Assembly (NCBI GenBank): GCA_902489965.1
Contig: CABUCA010000066.1
Location: forward strand, 1 to 10,438
Reading direction: 5' to 3'
DNA: 10,438 bases
DNA from: an uncultured Collinsella sp.
GTDB lineage: Bacteria > Actinomycetota > Coriobacteriia > Coriobacteriales > Coriobacteriaceae
Shown here: piece by piece, positions 1 to 7,122 of the stretch
How the letters are laid out: each line of letters starts with the position of its first letter
Numbering within the stretch: the first letter of the stretch is position 1
Notes under the pieces: generated by a model
Told to the model about the DNA's origin: nothing
The model's database searches: none
The model's input: only the letters and a program-made list of their open reading frames with translations
Program-made: the position numbers and the translations under genes

Positions 1-1390
1 CCGCCTCGAGCGAGCGGGCGTTAAGTGCGTCGGCGCGGCGCTCGCGGATTGCAGCATGGGCCTCCTGGCGTGCGGCACGATCGGCAGAATCCGCCGCTGC
101 CACGCGCACGCGGTCGCCGATAGCGTCGGCGTTTTCGGGCGCGGCCGTCAGCGACTCCTCAAAGGTAATGCCCTCGTCACCAAAGGTGAGCTCCATCGAC
201 TCGCGCGCACCGCGGTCGGGAATGGCAAACACGCAGGCGTAGCGCTTGCCCACGACTTCCTGGATGCGCGTCATAAAACGGTTGTCCGAGCCTGCGATAG
301 CAGGCTGCTCAATCTTGAGCTCGGCCGTCACCGCGCCGCCGGCACGAATCAGACTCACGTAGTTCAGGCGCTGCTGGGCACCAAAATCGAGCTGCTGGGC
401 ACGTACATACAGGCCATCCAGTCGGTCAATCCCCGCCTCGCCGGCACGGGCCTCGATATCCTCGTAGGCGCGCAGGCAATCGTCGAACAGCGAGCGTGGC
501 TCGGACAGCACCACGAGCGCCTTGCCACTCACGTGCGACAGTGGGCTCACGGTTTGGCCGTACATCACCGGCAAAAAGCGGTCGAGCTCGGGCGTGACGA
601 TGCGCGCATCCACCATCTCGAGCAGCGCCGCTAGCTTACTGTCGTCCTGGCTGGCGCGATAGAGCGCCACATGCATGTTGTGGACGGCTTCGTCGGTGAG
701 CGCCAGCTCACGGCAGGGGAAGATCTCGATGCTGTCCTCGTTGCCGATGGTCTGCCCCGTTGAGCTCACCATGCGGCGGATGCGATCGATCTCGTCGCCG
801 AAGAACTCGATGCGCACGGGCGCTTTTTCCTGCGCGGGAAACACCTCGACGGTGTCGCCGTGCACGCGGAACAGGCCGGGCGCGTCGGCGGCGCCGGCAT
901 TGGTGTAGCCCATGCCCACCAGGCGCTGCGGCACCTCGTCAAAAGGAATCTCCTCGCCCACCGCAAAGGTCGTGGACTCCCAGTAGCGGCTCTCGACTGG
1001 TGGCACGCAACGCAGCAGCGCGCGGGCCGAGGCGACCATGATGCAATTGTCCCCGCGCACGATGCGTCCCAGGGCCTCGCAGCGCTGGGCAACCACGGCA
1101 TCGTCGGGCGCCTGCTCGCGCCACGGATAGTCCTTGCGCTCGGGAAAACGGCACACGTGTGCCAGGCCCACGTAAGCGGCAAGGCTACGCGCGGCGCGAT
1201 CGGCCGCGTCCTCGCCACTTACGATATAGACCGTGGGGCGCGGACGGCGCGCAAACTGGGCGGCGGCCATAAGCGTGCGGCCCGACTGCGACACGGCCAG
1301 CGTCACGTCCTCGCCGGCATCGAGTCCGGCCTCGACGGTCTGCAGCGCCTCGGCAGTGTAGAGCTGCGCGGCTATACGGTGAATGAGCAT
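1..1390 (-). CDS. mfd: Transcription-repair coupling factor Mfd, N-terminal part (runs off left edge)
   Basis: Mfd recognises RNA polymerase stalled at DNA lesions, displaces it and recruits UvrA for nucleotide excision repair. Only the first 463 codons are present; the frame is open to the left edge, so the RNA-polymerase-interacting and translocase domains lie outside. The visible part is the UvrB-like module. At the Walker A position it has AVSQSGRT (residues 32-39) instead of a true GxGKT, as expected for Mfd, where this module is ATPase-dead; that separates it from UvrB. Other landmarks are FPERKDYPW (82-90), the polymerase-independent stretch YWESTTFAVGEEIPFDEV (136-153), GLFRVHGDTVEVFPA (172-186) and IEFFGDEIDRIRRM (194-207). 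The ATG at 1390 is preceded on the minus strand by GGAGGA with a 5-6 nt spacer, which fixes the start. A hairpin with a T-run sits just before this ribosome binding site. The upstream neighbour is an ATP-grasp gene, not the pth gene often found before mfd. Confidence 0.93.
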   Translation of the reverse strand, partial: MLIHRIAAQLYTAEALQTVEAGLDAGEDVTLAVSQSGRTLMAAAQFARRPRPTVYIVSGEDAADRAARSLAAYVGLAHVCRFPERKDYPWREQAPDDAVVAQRCEALGRIVRGDNCIMVASARALLRCVPPVESRYWESTTFAVGEEIPFDEVPQRLVGMGYTNAGAADAPGLFRVHGDTVEVFPAQEKAPVRIEFFGDEIDRIRRMVSSTGQTIGNEDSIEIFPCRELALTDEAVHNMHVALYRASQDDSKLAALLEMVDARIVTPELDRFLPVMYGQTVSPLSHVSGKALVVLSEPRSLFDDCLRAYEDIEARAGEAGIDRLDGLYVRAQQLDFGAQQRLNYVSLIRAGGAVTAELKIEQPAIAGSDNRFMTRIQEVVGKRYACVFAIPDRGARESMELTFGDEGITFEESLTAAPENADAIGDRVRVAAADSADRAARQEAHAAIRERRADALNARSLEA

Positions 1391-1415
1391 GCTGTTCCTC
1401 CGGCATTGCAACGCC

Positions 1416-1443
1416 AAAAGCCCGCCGGGGCAAGCTCGGCGGG
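1416..1443 (-). terminator. GC hairpin with short T-run just before the mfd ribosome binding site
   Basis: Read on the minus strand, CCCGCCG (1443-1437) pairs with CGGCGGG (1427-1421) across a 9-nt loop and is followed by CTTTT ending at 1416. This is a plausible intrinsic terminator or attenuator. It lies only about 15 nt before the mfd Shine-Dalgarno sequence and about 170 nt after the ATP-grasp stop codon. It could end transcripts from upstream or attenuate mfd. The T-run is short (four), so strength is uncertain. Confidence 0.55.
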
Positions 1444-1488
1444 TCGTACGTCAAAAATCATTGCCTGTCATGGTAGCGCATGGAGAGG

Positions 1489-1533
1489 ACTCCTGCTCAA
1501 GCGTACGCCCAGCCCCGCAACAAAAACGCCAGA
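1489..1533. repeat. Copy A of a ~45-bp repeat located 3' of a gene
   Basis: This 45-bp segment matches 3202-3244 at about 40 positions, with three substitutions and a 2-nt length difference in the A/T-run. It begins with the identical 15 bases actcctgctcaagcg and ends with aaaaacgccaga. In minus-strand orientation it consists of the T-tract of a terminator-like hairpin plus about 30 nt of sequence beyond the expected termination point. It lies about 80 bp after the stop codon of the ATP-grasp gene. Confidence 0.8.
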
Positions 1534-1552
1534 TAGAACTGGACTCACCGGC
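1522..1552 (-). terminator. Weak terminator-like hairpin after the ATP-grasp gene
   Basis: On the minus strand GCCGG (1552-1548) can pair with CTGGC (1532-1528, one G-T wobble), or alternatively CCAG (1542-1539) with CTGG (1532-1529). Both are followed by G and then TTTTT (1526-1522). The stem is short. The T-tract and the sequence beyond it match the tail of the strong terminator at 3232-3262, so this may be a decayed or diverged version of the same module. Confidence 0.35.
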
Positions 1553-1613
1553 TTCGCCAAAATTTCCCCGTCACGTCGAACGCCGCAACCACGGAAGGTG
1601 CCCCAAGAAACGG

Positions 1614-3080
1614 CTATTCCTCAAAAAAGCTCGCAACGTTTAAGCGGCTCGTCCACTCGCCTATGGTGTTGGCAAAACCGACGCGTGTATACACGCCCGC
1701 AAAACGGCCGCGATACAGGTACAGGCCTTCCATATTAGAAGCGGGCGCAAAACCAAGATCATCCACAAGTCCTTTGGGCGCCTCTCCTCGATGCGGCCCA
1801 TCGACAAGCGTTCCGCGCAAGCAGGGAGTCTGATACTGCTGAGCATACTCCTGTACAATCGCCCCAACGGCCGCAGCGCGAGCTAGCACCTGGGACCATT
1901 CCTGTTCCGTGGCATCCAAACCAGCGACAACGCCAACCGCATTGTAGCCGCCGCACGGCTTGACGATCCATCGATCCTTTTCGACAAATCTCGACAACTG
2001 GGTGCTTTCGTCCAAAATCTCGGTATAGGGCACATGCTCCCGTACAAACGATTGCTCCTCCGAGCTCAACAAGGACTGACCGGCCCGAGACCACAAAAAC
2101 GCAAATACGGTCTTAGTCGCGCACGGCCATGTTCTAAATCCACCGACGATGCACGCAAGCCCTTCCTGGGCAGCCTCGATTAAGGCAGAGCGTCCTTCGC
2201 ACGGCTTATCCCACAGCTCGCCGGTCACCGCGCGCCGCCAAACGCAATCAATGGGACCAGCGGCATCGCACAGGCGCCTAGCACCGCTCTCGTCTTCGGC
2301 AATTCGCAGGTCGCGCACATCCGCAAAGCGTGCGACTACACCCCGCCGCCTCATAAGGTCGACAAAATGAGCCGCATCTTCCAAGTCGATGCTTTCCGAA
2401 TAGTCGACGATTGCCACCGAAGCGGGATATATCTTTGATTGCGGTGCATGGGGTCCCTCGTCAACGCGGACCCCGTCGTCCGATCGTGCACTATCCTCGG
2501 TGCGGCGAGGATGGGCCAGCTCCCACTCTGCATAGGTCTCAAACAATGCATCTATCCAGCTACCGCACAAATCGTACTGCCGAAAGCCGGGATGTTTGGA
2601 CGCAAACTCCTCAAAGGAAGGTGTCATTCGCACGGCTTGGCAGACCACATCGGTCACTACCATTCCAGCGCTGCCATCGGTATTGAGCTCGCAAAACGTA
2701 TACGACCCGGTGTCCTCGTCAAGAAAGATATCGACGCGCGCAAGGGGAATCTGGCAATCATAGCCGGCATCCATAGCGCACAGGTCAGCAAAAGCCGGAT
2801 CCATGCGAAACCACGCACGCACGGAGGCATCGGAACAAAACGCCCGCGTCACCTTGTCCATAATGCCGTACATGCGCTCGGCGGCCTCCTTAAGAAGCGC
2901 CGTCATATCCTTGTCGAATATCTTTGGCGTCAGAGCCCAGGGCGCAGGATCACCATGGTAGAGCGCATGGGTTTGAGACAAGTATTCGTCGCCTTTGCGA
3001 CGACCAGGCAGGTCGCCTTCGCGCGTGCGCACGATGCGTTCAAAATAATCTTCGAGCTCTCGCGTCTTCGATATTGCCAC
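1614..3080 (-). CDS. ATP-grasp protein of the glutathionylspermidine synthase type
   Basis: This 488-aa protein resembles the C-terminal synthetase domain of glutathionylspermidine synthase (GspS) and the YgiC/YjfC proteins. These are circularly permuted ATP-grasp ligases that join a carboxylate to an amine using ATP. Visible motifs are ARVDIFLDEDTG (114-125), FCELNTDGSAGM (129-140, acidic and Asn metal/ATP ligands), WRRAVTGELW (281-290), the Lys-containing ATP-binding strand WIVKPCGGYNAVGVV (371-385) and the C-terminal SNMEGLYLYRGRFAGVYTRVG (448-468). No amidase (CHAP) domain is fused, unlike bifunctional E. coli GspS. I prefer the GTG at 3080 because GGAGGG (3090-3085) lies 4-5 nt upstream; the ATG at 3092 would place this site inside the coding sequence. 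An acidic, low-complexity linker occupies about 193-215. The stop is TAG. The true substrate is not predictable: glutathionylspermidine is unlikely in this group, and a peptide or polyamine ligase role is possible. Confidence 0.85.
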   Translation of the reverse strand: MAISKTRELEDYFERIVRTREGDLPGRRKGDEYLSQTHALYHGDPAPWALTPKIFDKDMTALLKEAAERMYGIMDKVTRAFCSDASVRAWFRMDPAFADLCAMDAGYDCQIPLARVDIFLDEDTGSYTFCELNTDGSAGMVVTDVVCQAVRMTPSFEEFASKHPGFRQYDLCGSWIDALFETYAEWELAHPRRTEDSARSDDGVRVDEGPHAPQSKIYPASVAIVDYSESIDLEDAAHFVDLMRRRGVVARFADVRDLRIAEDESGARRLCDAAGPIDCVWRRAVTGELWDKPCEGRSALIEAAQEGLACIVGGFRTWPCATKTVFAFLWSRAGQSLLSSEEQSFVREHVPYTEILDESTQLSRFVEKDRWIVKPCGGYNAVGVVAGLDATEQEWSQVLARAAAVGAIVQEYAQQYQTPCLRGTLVDGPHRGEAPKGLVDDLGFAPASNMEGLYLYRGRFAGVYTRVGFANTIGEWTSRLNVASFFEE

Positions 3081-3231
3081 GTTACCCTCCATTGCTTGAT
3101 TTTTTGCTCATGCTACGCCAGCACGCCGCGACTTCGGTGCGCTTGAATAAGCTTCTAAATTAGCAACACATTTTTGCATGGGGCGGCAGGCGGCGACATA
3201 TACTCCTGCTCAAGCGCATGCACAGCCCCGC
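3081..3231 (-). other. Non-coding leader between the zinc-ribbon terminator and the ATP-grasp gene
   Basis: I see no gene here. It should contain the promoter of the ATP-grasp gene, because a strong terminator lies directly upstream (3232-3262). It includes an A+T-rich stretch near 3145-3178 within otherwise G+C-rich sequence. Possible -10-like hexamers exist on the minus strand (for example TAGCAT near 3114-3119), but no convincing -35 partner is visible, so I name no promoter. Confidence 0.4.
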
Positions 3232-3244
3232 AAAAAACGCCAGA
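3202..3244. repeat. Copy B of a ~45-bp repeat located 3' of a gene
   Basis: This is the partner of 1489-1533. Here the repeat includes part of the stem and the T-tract of the strong terminator after the zinc-ribbon gene, then continues for about 30 nt past the T-tract as GCGGGGCTGTGC and CGCTTGAGCAGGAGT on the minus strand. Conservation beyond the T-tract is not explained by terminator function alone. Confidence 0.8.
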
Positions 3245-3262
3245 CGGGCAAGCCGTCTGGCG
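3232..3262 (-). terminator. Strong intrinsic terminator of the zinc-ribbon gene
   Basis: On the minus strand CGCCAGACGG (3262-3253) pairs perfectly with CCGTCTGGCG (3247-3238) across a 5-nt loop (CTTGC) and is followed directly by six T (3237-3232). It begins 27 nt after the TAG stop of the zinc-ribbon gene, the classic position for a Rho-independent terminator. Confidence 0.92.
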
Positions 3263-3288
3263 CTATCAGAGTGAGCTATACGCCGAGT

Positions 3289-4347
3289 CTAGTCGTAGAC
3301 GCCCATTTTAAGCAGTGTGAAGGTCGGAGCGCCGTCGCCCTGCGCGACGCGGACCGTGCAAGTCTCGGTACGGCCCATGGATGCGTCCGCTTGAATTGCG
3401 GCGATGAACTGGTTCTTTGGCAGGCCGTAAGTGCTCTCGGGGATGTCGGAAGGAAGTAACATGCCGCCAGCACTGTAGACCTCATAGGTGAGCTCGTAGA
3501 TGTTGTCGCCAAGGTCAGTCGCGCCCGTAACGATGGCACACGGTGGGTTGTAATTTCCCTGGCCATATTCCTGTTTCAGATACAAGTACCCACCATGCGC
3601 TTCGGCCGAATCAGGAATCGCCTGCCCCTCCGGCGTTCTGTCATAAGTCATATCGGCATCGGAAAGCGTCAGACCCGTCAAGCGGTTGAGTTCCCTATTG
3701 ATCACATCAGTCGCCACACGCTGGCTATTACCGTTGTCATAGTCGCCTTTCTCGATTCGATACGGCGCGTTGTCAATAAAATGGCACCAGATAAACTTAA
3801 CCAGCTTGTATTTCTCGTCATCAGAAAGTCCGTCAGTCGAATCGAAGCCGCCCACCTGATACCAGTCCCGATCGAAGTGTTCCTCCGTAAAGTTCGATAG
3901 GAACAGGTTCGCCGCGGCATAGGTTGCCTGGTCATTGAGGTCGACTTTTACACTGCTGCCGGTCTGCTCAGGCTCATCCGCCTCATCCCCGTCGGCGGCA
4001 GGCTTCTCCTTGGCGCTTCCCTTGTCCTTGTGCTCGGCTGAACCCTCGTCGGACCCCAGTACCGTAATCTGCGATGAGTTGCCCTGCCCAAGCGGACCCA
4101 GCACGCCGGTCAGCGCCAGAGCGGCACCGCCGGCAACGAGCACGCCCGCCACGCACATGCCGACAATCACCGCGCGCTTATGCGATTTCTTTTGTACGGC
4201 ACCCTGCACGGGAGGCATCCCTGCCGCCGGCATCGGTGCGGGCTCAGCAGGCGCGGCCGCCGGAGAGGCAGCGCCCATGCGCGCCCCGCAGTTCGTGCAA
4301 AAATCGGTTCCGTCGGGCATCTCGGAGCCACACTTGGTGCAAAACAT
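3289..4347 (-). CDS. Membrane-anchored protein with N-terminal zinc ribbon and C-terminal extracytoplasmic domain
   Basis: This 352-aa protein starts with a zinc ribbon, CTKCG (3-7) and CTNCG (17-21), whose four Cys are at 3, 6, 17 and 20. A Pro/Ala-rich linker (about 25-50) and a basic stretch KKSHKR precede one hydrophobic helix at about 59-83. A charged, acidic, probably flexible segment (about 98-135) leads to a globular domain (about 140-352) containing LFLSNFTEEHF (148-158) and a Tyr/Gly-rich C-terminus. The topology suggests a cytoplasmic zinc ribbon and a domain outside the membrane. Such zinc-ribbon membrane proteins are common in Coriobacteriia and Firmicutes, but the function is unknown. 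I chose the ATG at 4347, which puts the zinc ribbon at the very N-terminus; AAGGGG lies about 10 nt upstream. An ATG at 4377 is in frame but has no good ribosome binding site. The stop is TAG, followed by a strong terminator. Confidence 0.8.
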   Translation of the reverse strand: MFCTKCGSEMPDGTDFCTNCGARMGAASPAAAPAEPAPMPAAGMPPVQGAVQKKSHKRAVIVGMCVAGVLVAGGAALALTGVLGPLGQGNSSQITVLGSDEGSAEHKDKGSAKEKPAADGDEADEPEQTGSSVKVDLNDQATYAAANLFLSNFTEEHFDRDWYQVGGFDSTDGLSDDEKYKLVKFIWCHFIDNAPYRIEKGDYDNGNSQRVATDVINRELNRLTGLTLSDADMTYDRTPEGQAIPDSAEAHGGYLYLKQEYGQGNYNPPCAIVTGATDLGDNIYELTYEVYSAGGMLLPSDIPESTYGLPKNQFIAAIQADASMGRTETCTVRVAQGDGAPTFTLLKMGVYD

Positions 4348-4413
4348 ATTCGGGCATCCCCTTACAACAAACGGCATCTGTCGCCATCATATTGAGCCCT
4401 CGCAGCCCAAATG

Positions 4414-4425
4414 TGTTGCGCAACA
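4414..4425. promoter_or_regulatory. Perfect 12-bp palindrome upstream of the zinc-ribbon gene
   Basis: tgttgcgcaaca reads the same on both strands. It lies 67 bp upstream of the chosen ATG of the zinc-ribbon gene, in the 118-bp gap after nth. The position suits a regulator binding site, but no regulator for it is visible in the window and no promoter could be assigned confidently. Confidence 0.35.
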
Positions 4426-4445
4426 TTGATCGCCGTCTTCGAGTG

Positions 4446-4462
4446 CCGGCAAAACGTGCCGG
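4446..4462. repeat. Inverted repeat just after nth
   Basis: ccggca (4446-4451) and tgccgg (4457-4462) form a 6-bp stem with a 5-nt loop, starting a few bases after the nth stop codon. On the minus strand it is followed by CACTCGAAG rather than a T-run, so it is not a convincing intrinsic terminator. It may instead protect the 3' end or act with Rho. Confidence 0.35.
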
Positions 4463-4465
4463 GCC

Positions 4466-5131
4466 CTATCCCGTCACACGCACGCTGGGGCAAAGGTCTG
4501 CCAGCGGGCACTCGTCGCACTTGGGCCTACGGGCATCGCAAATCTCGCGGCCAAAGGTGATCCACTGGTGATTGACCGACTCCCAATACTCGTGCGGCAA
4601 GATCTTGAGCAGATCTTGCTCGGTCTTGAGCGGCTCTTTGGCGTGCGTCTTGGGACTCAGCATCAGGCGGTGCGCGATGCGGTTGACGTGCGTATCCACC
4701 GCGATGCCTTCCACGATGCCGTACCCCACGTTGAGCACGATGTTCGCCGTCTTGCGCCCAACGCCCGGCAGCTTGACGAGTTCCTTCATGTCTGCCGGCA
4801 CCTCGCCGCCGTAATCGGCGACGATCATCTGCGCGGCCTCCACGGCATGCTTGGCCTTACTCTTATAAAAGCCGAGCGACTTAATGGTGTCCGCCACGTC
4901 GGTCACACTTGCTCCGGCCATGGCCTCGGGCGTGGGCCACTGGGCAAACAATTGGGGCGTCACCTTGTTGACCTGCGCGTCGGTCGTCTGAGCCGAGAGC
5001 AGTACCGCGATGAGCAGCCTAAAGGGATTCTCGTGGTCCAAGAAGCACTCGACCGGGCCATAGCGACGGTTAAGGCGCTCGCATACCTCGATGGCGCGCT
5101 CGCGTTTGGCGGCATTGGTCTCGCGTGGCAT
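4466..5131 (-). CDS. nth: Endonuclease III (DNA glycosylase/AP lyase)
   Basis: Endonuclease III removes oxidised pyrimidines and cleaves the resulting abasic site by beta-elimination in base excision repair. The 221-aa product, close to the family's usual ~210 aa, has all hallmarks. LLSAQTTDAQVNKVTPQLF (44-62) covers the substrate-contact region. The helix-hairpin-helix LPGVGRKTAN (121-130) carries the catalytic Lys127, and VDTHVNRIAHRL (145-156) carries the catalytic Asp146. The 4Fe-4S loop has Cys198, 205, 208 and 214 in C-x6-C-x2-C-x5-C spacing. I chose the ATG at 5131 because GAGGAG sits 5 nt upstream; an in-frame ATG at 5158 would put that site inside the gene. The stop is TAG. The gene lies 63 bp after the end of the ABC exporter reading frame and could be cotranscribed with it; I see no clear terminator between them. 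Confidence 0.96.
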   Translation of the reverse strand: MPRETNAAKRERAIEVCERLNRRYGPVECFLDHENPFRLLIAVLLSAQTTDAQVNKVTPQLFAQWPTPEAMAGASVTDVADTIKSLGFYKSKAKHAVEAAQMIVADYGGEVPADMKELVKLPGVGRKTANIVLNVGYGIVEGIAVDTHVNRIAHRLMLSPKTHAKEPLKTEQDLLKILPHEYWESVNHQWITFGREICDARRPKCDECPLADLCPSVRVTG

Positions 5132-5194
5132 ATCGACTCCTCGGCTCGGCAAAAACATAACTTCACGGAAACGATTGTCCCACGTACGGGGACC

Positions 5195-6997
5195 TTACGC
5201 CTCCAAAAATGCGCCGGTCTGGCGTCCCCACAGGCTTGCGTACTCGCCGCCCGCCTCGACGAGCTGAGCATGCGTGCCGTCCTCGACAATCTCGCCGTCC
5301 GCCAGCACCACGATGCGGTCGAGCGCCGCCACGGTGGACAGGCGATGCGCCACCACAATGGAGGTGCGGCCGCGCATCAGGTTCTCGAGCGCCTCCTGCA
5401 CCAGCGCCTCGGACTCACTGTCGAGGGCAGAGGTCGCCTCGTCGAGCACCAGAATCGGCGCGTCGGTGAGGATGGCACGGGCGATGGCCACGCGCTGGCG
5501 CTAGCCGCCCGAGAGCTTAACGCCCCGCTCGCCCACCATGGTATCAAAGCCATGGGGCAAGCGATCGATAAACTCGGTCGCGTTGGCCAGGCGCGCTGCC
5601 TCGCGAATCTGCTCGTCAGTGGCGTCGGGGCGGCCGTAGGCGATATTCTCGCGAATGGAGCGGTGGAACAGCAGCGCCTCCTGCGGCACGTAGGCAACCT
5701 GGCGGCGCAGGCTCTGCTGAGTGCAGCGCGAGACGTCCTGACCGTCCACGAGCACGCGGCCGCCCTGCACGTCGTCCAGGCGCAGCAACAGCTTGGTGAG
5801 CGTCGTCTTGCCCGAGCCCGATTTGCCCACCAGGCCCACGCGCTGGCCCGCCGCCACATGAAGCGTCAGGTCGTTGAACACGCTCTCGCCTGCCGCGGCG
5901 TCACGGTATGCAAAGCTCAAGTGCTCAAAATCAATCGCGCCCTCGGTCACTTTGAGCTCGGGGGCATTCGCGTCGTCCGCTACCAGACGCGGCTCGTCCA
6001 GCACGCGCGTCATCTCGGCCGCATCGCCCAGCGCACGGTTGATGCGCTGCATCATGGAGCTCACGTAGTTCAGACGCATAGTGAGGTTATACGTATAGGT
6101 AAAGATCATGACGAGCGTGCCGGCCGAGATGCCAAACCACGCGTTGCCGCCCGCGACGAACACACTCACCACGGCCATGGTAATGACGATAAGGCCCGAG
6201 GTCGTAAAGTTGCGCTGCATCATGGCGTGCATCGAAACCGTCTCGGCGTCGCGCGCGGCGCGGTCGGCGGCATCGAACAGGTCGCGCTCAAAGTCCTCGC
6301 GCCCACAGGTCTTGACGGCCAGGATGTTTGTGACCGCGTCGGACAGCACGCCCGACAGCTTGTTCTGCGCGGCGGACGTCGCGGCCGAAAGCGGCATGAT
6401 GCGCTTATACATAAGCCAGACAAACGCGATGTAGACGACCATGATGCCCACCAGGATTACGGTAAACGTCGGCACCACCGGGGCAAGTGCTACCACCGTG
6501 CAGACAACCGAGGTGATGGTGGGAATGAGCGAATACACCGTCACGTCCACCAGACCCGTGTAGCCGCTCATAAAACGGCTCGTCTGGCTCACAAGCGATC
6601 CACCGAATCGGCTGGTGTGGAATGTCATGGATTGATTGGAGAGCGTGTCGAAGCACAAGCGCGCCAGGTGATAGTTGCCCGCAATCTCGAGCTTGTAGAC
6701 GGTGTAGTCCTGCAGCTTGGAGAGGATCTGGCCTACCAGGTTAACGACCACGAGCGCCAAAATGTAAGGACCAAAGACCTCAAACACCTGGTCGCCTGCC
6801 ACGGGGCCGGCCTGGACGCGGTCGACGATAAGCGCCATCACGTAGGTGTTGGCAAACGTAAGCAAAAAGATATAGCCCGCCGACGAGAATACCGAGAGAA
6901 AGACGATCAGCGGCTGCGTGCGCGTGACATCCCAAAAACGCTGCAACGTGCGGCGCACGGTGGAGCGCTTGAGCGGGCTGGTGCTTCTCTGAGACAT
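5195..6997 (-). pseudogene. ABC exporter (fused membrane and ATPase domains) with an in-frame amber codon in the signature motif
   Basis: The frame encodes a full-length type IV (MsbA/LmrA-like) ABC exporter half-transporter of about 600 codons, interrupted once by TAG at 5503-5501 (codon 499). The membrane part (about 1-330) has hydrophobic helices near 30-60, 75-95, 150-200 and 265-300. In the ATPase part, Walker A is GKSGSGKT (391-398) and the Q-loop is YVPQE (436-440). The signature reads LSGG, then TAG, then RQRVAIARA, where the family has LSGGQ. The frame then continues through Walker B ILVLDEATSALD (515-526, catalytic Glu520) and the H-loop His551. A single C-to-T change (CAG to TAG) explains the stop. 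The truncated product (498 aa) would lack Walker B and the H-loop and should not hydrolyse ATP. TAG is the ordinary stop of nth and rmuC next door, so general recoding is unlikely. The ATG at 6997 follows AAAGGA with a short spacer. Substrate unknown. Alternatives are a strain-specific nonsense mutation or a sequencing error. Confidence 0.9.
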
Positions 6998-7072
6998 GGG
7001 CTTCCTTTCACGTCTGATAGGGCGAAACGCCATTGTTGCACACTAAAGCGCACTTCAGGCAAGCACGATGCG

Positions 7073-7099
7073 AAAAGCGCCCGCGCCTCGCGCTTGCGC
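7073..7099 (-). terminator. Possible terminator between rmuC and the ABC exporter gene
   Basis: On the minus strand GCGC-AAG-CGCG-AGG-CGCG-G-GCGC forms a two-part G+C stem with a small asymmetric internal loop, followed by TTTT (7076-7073). It starts 24 nt after the rmuC stop codon. The T-run is short and the local G+C is high enough for such pairings to arise by chance. Confidence 0.35.
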
Positions 7100-7122
7100 C
7101 GACGCCCCGCCGTCCGTTGCGG

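Noticed and set aside
1443..1452. gtcgtacgtc near mfd as a second copy of the operator palindrome at 9661-9670
   Set aside because: It shares only gtcgtacg and is not a full palindrome, and nothing links it to the nucleotidyltransferase operon.
56..1738. Long open frames on the + strand opposite mfd
   Set aside because: The minus strand encodes Mfd without a stop over 463 codons; the + frames are its exact antisense.
5177..5193. gtccc/gggac 5-bp inverted repeat between the ABC exporter end and nth, considered as a terminator
   Set aside because: The stem is only 5 bp and no T-run follows on the minus strand (AATCGTTTCC).
5195..5491. The downstream ABC fragment as a separate gene starting at GTG 5491
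   Set aside because: It is in the same frame as the upstream part, begins in the middle of a conserved NBD motif and has no ribosome binding site. It is better described as the tail of one interrupted gene.
5501..5503. Genome-wide amber recoding as an explanation for the in-frame TAG
   Set aside because: At least four neighbouring genes (nth, rmuC, zinc-ribbon, ATP-grasp) end at TAG at the expected family length, so TAG works as a normal stop here.
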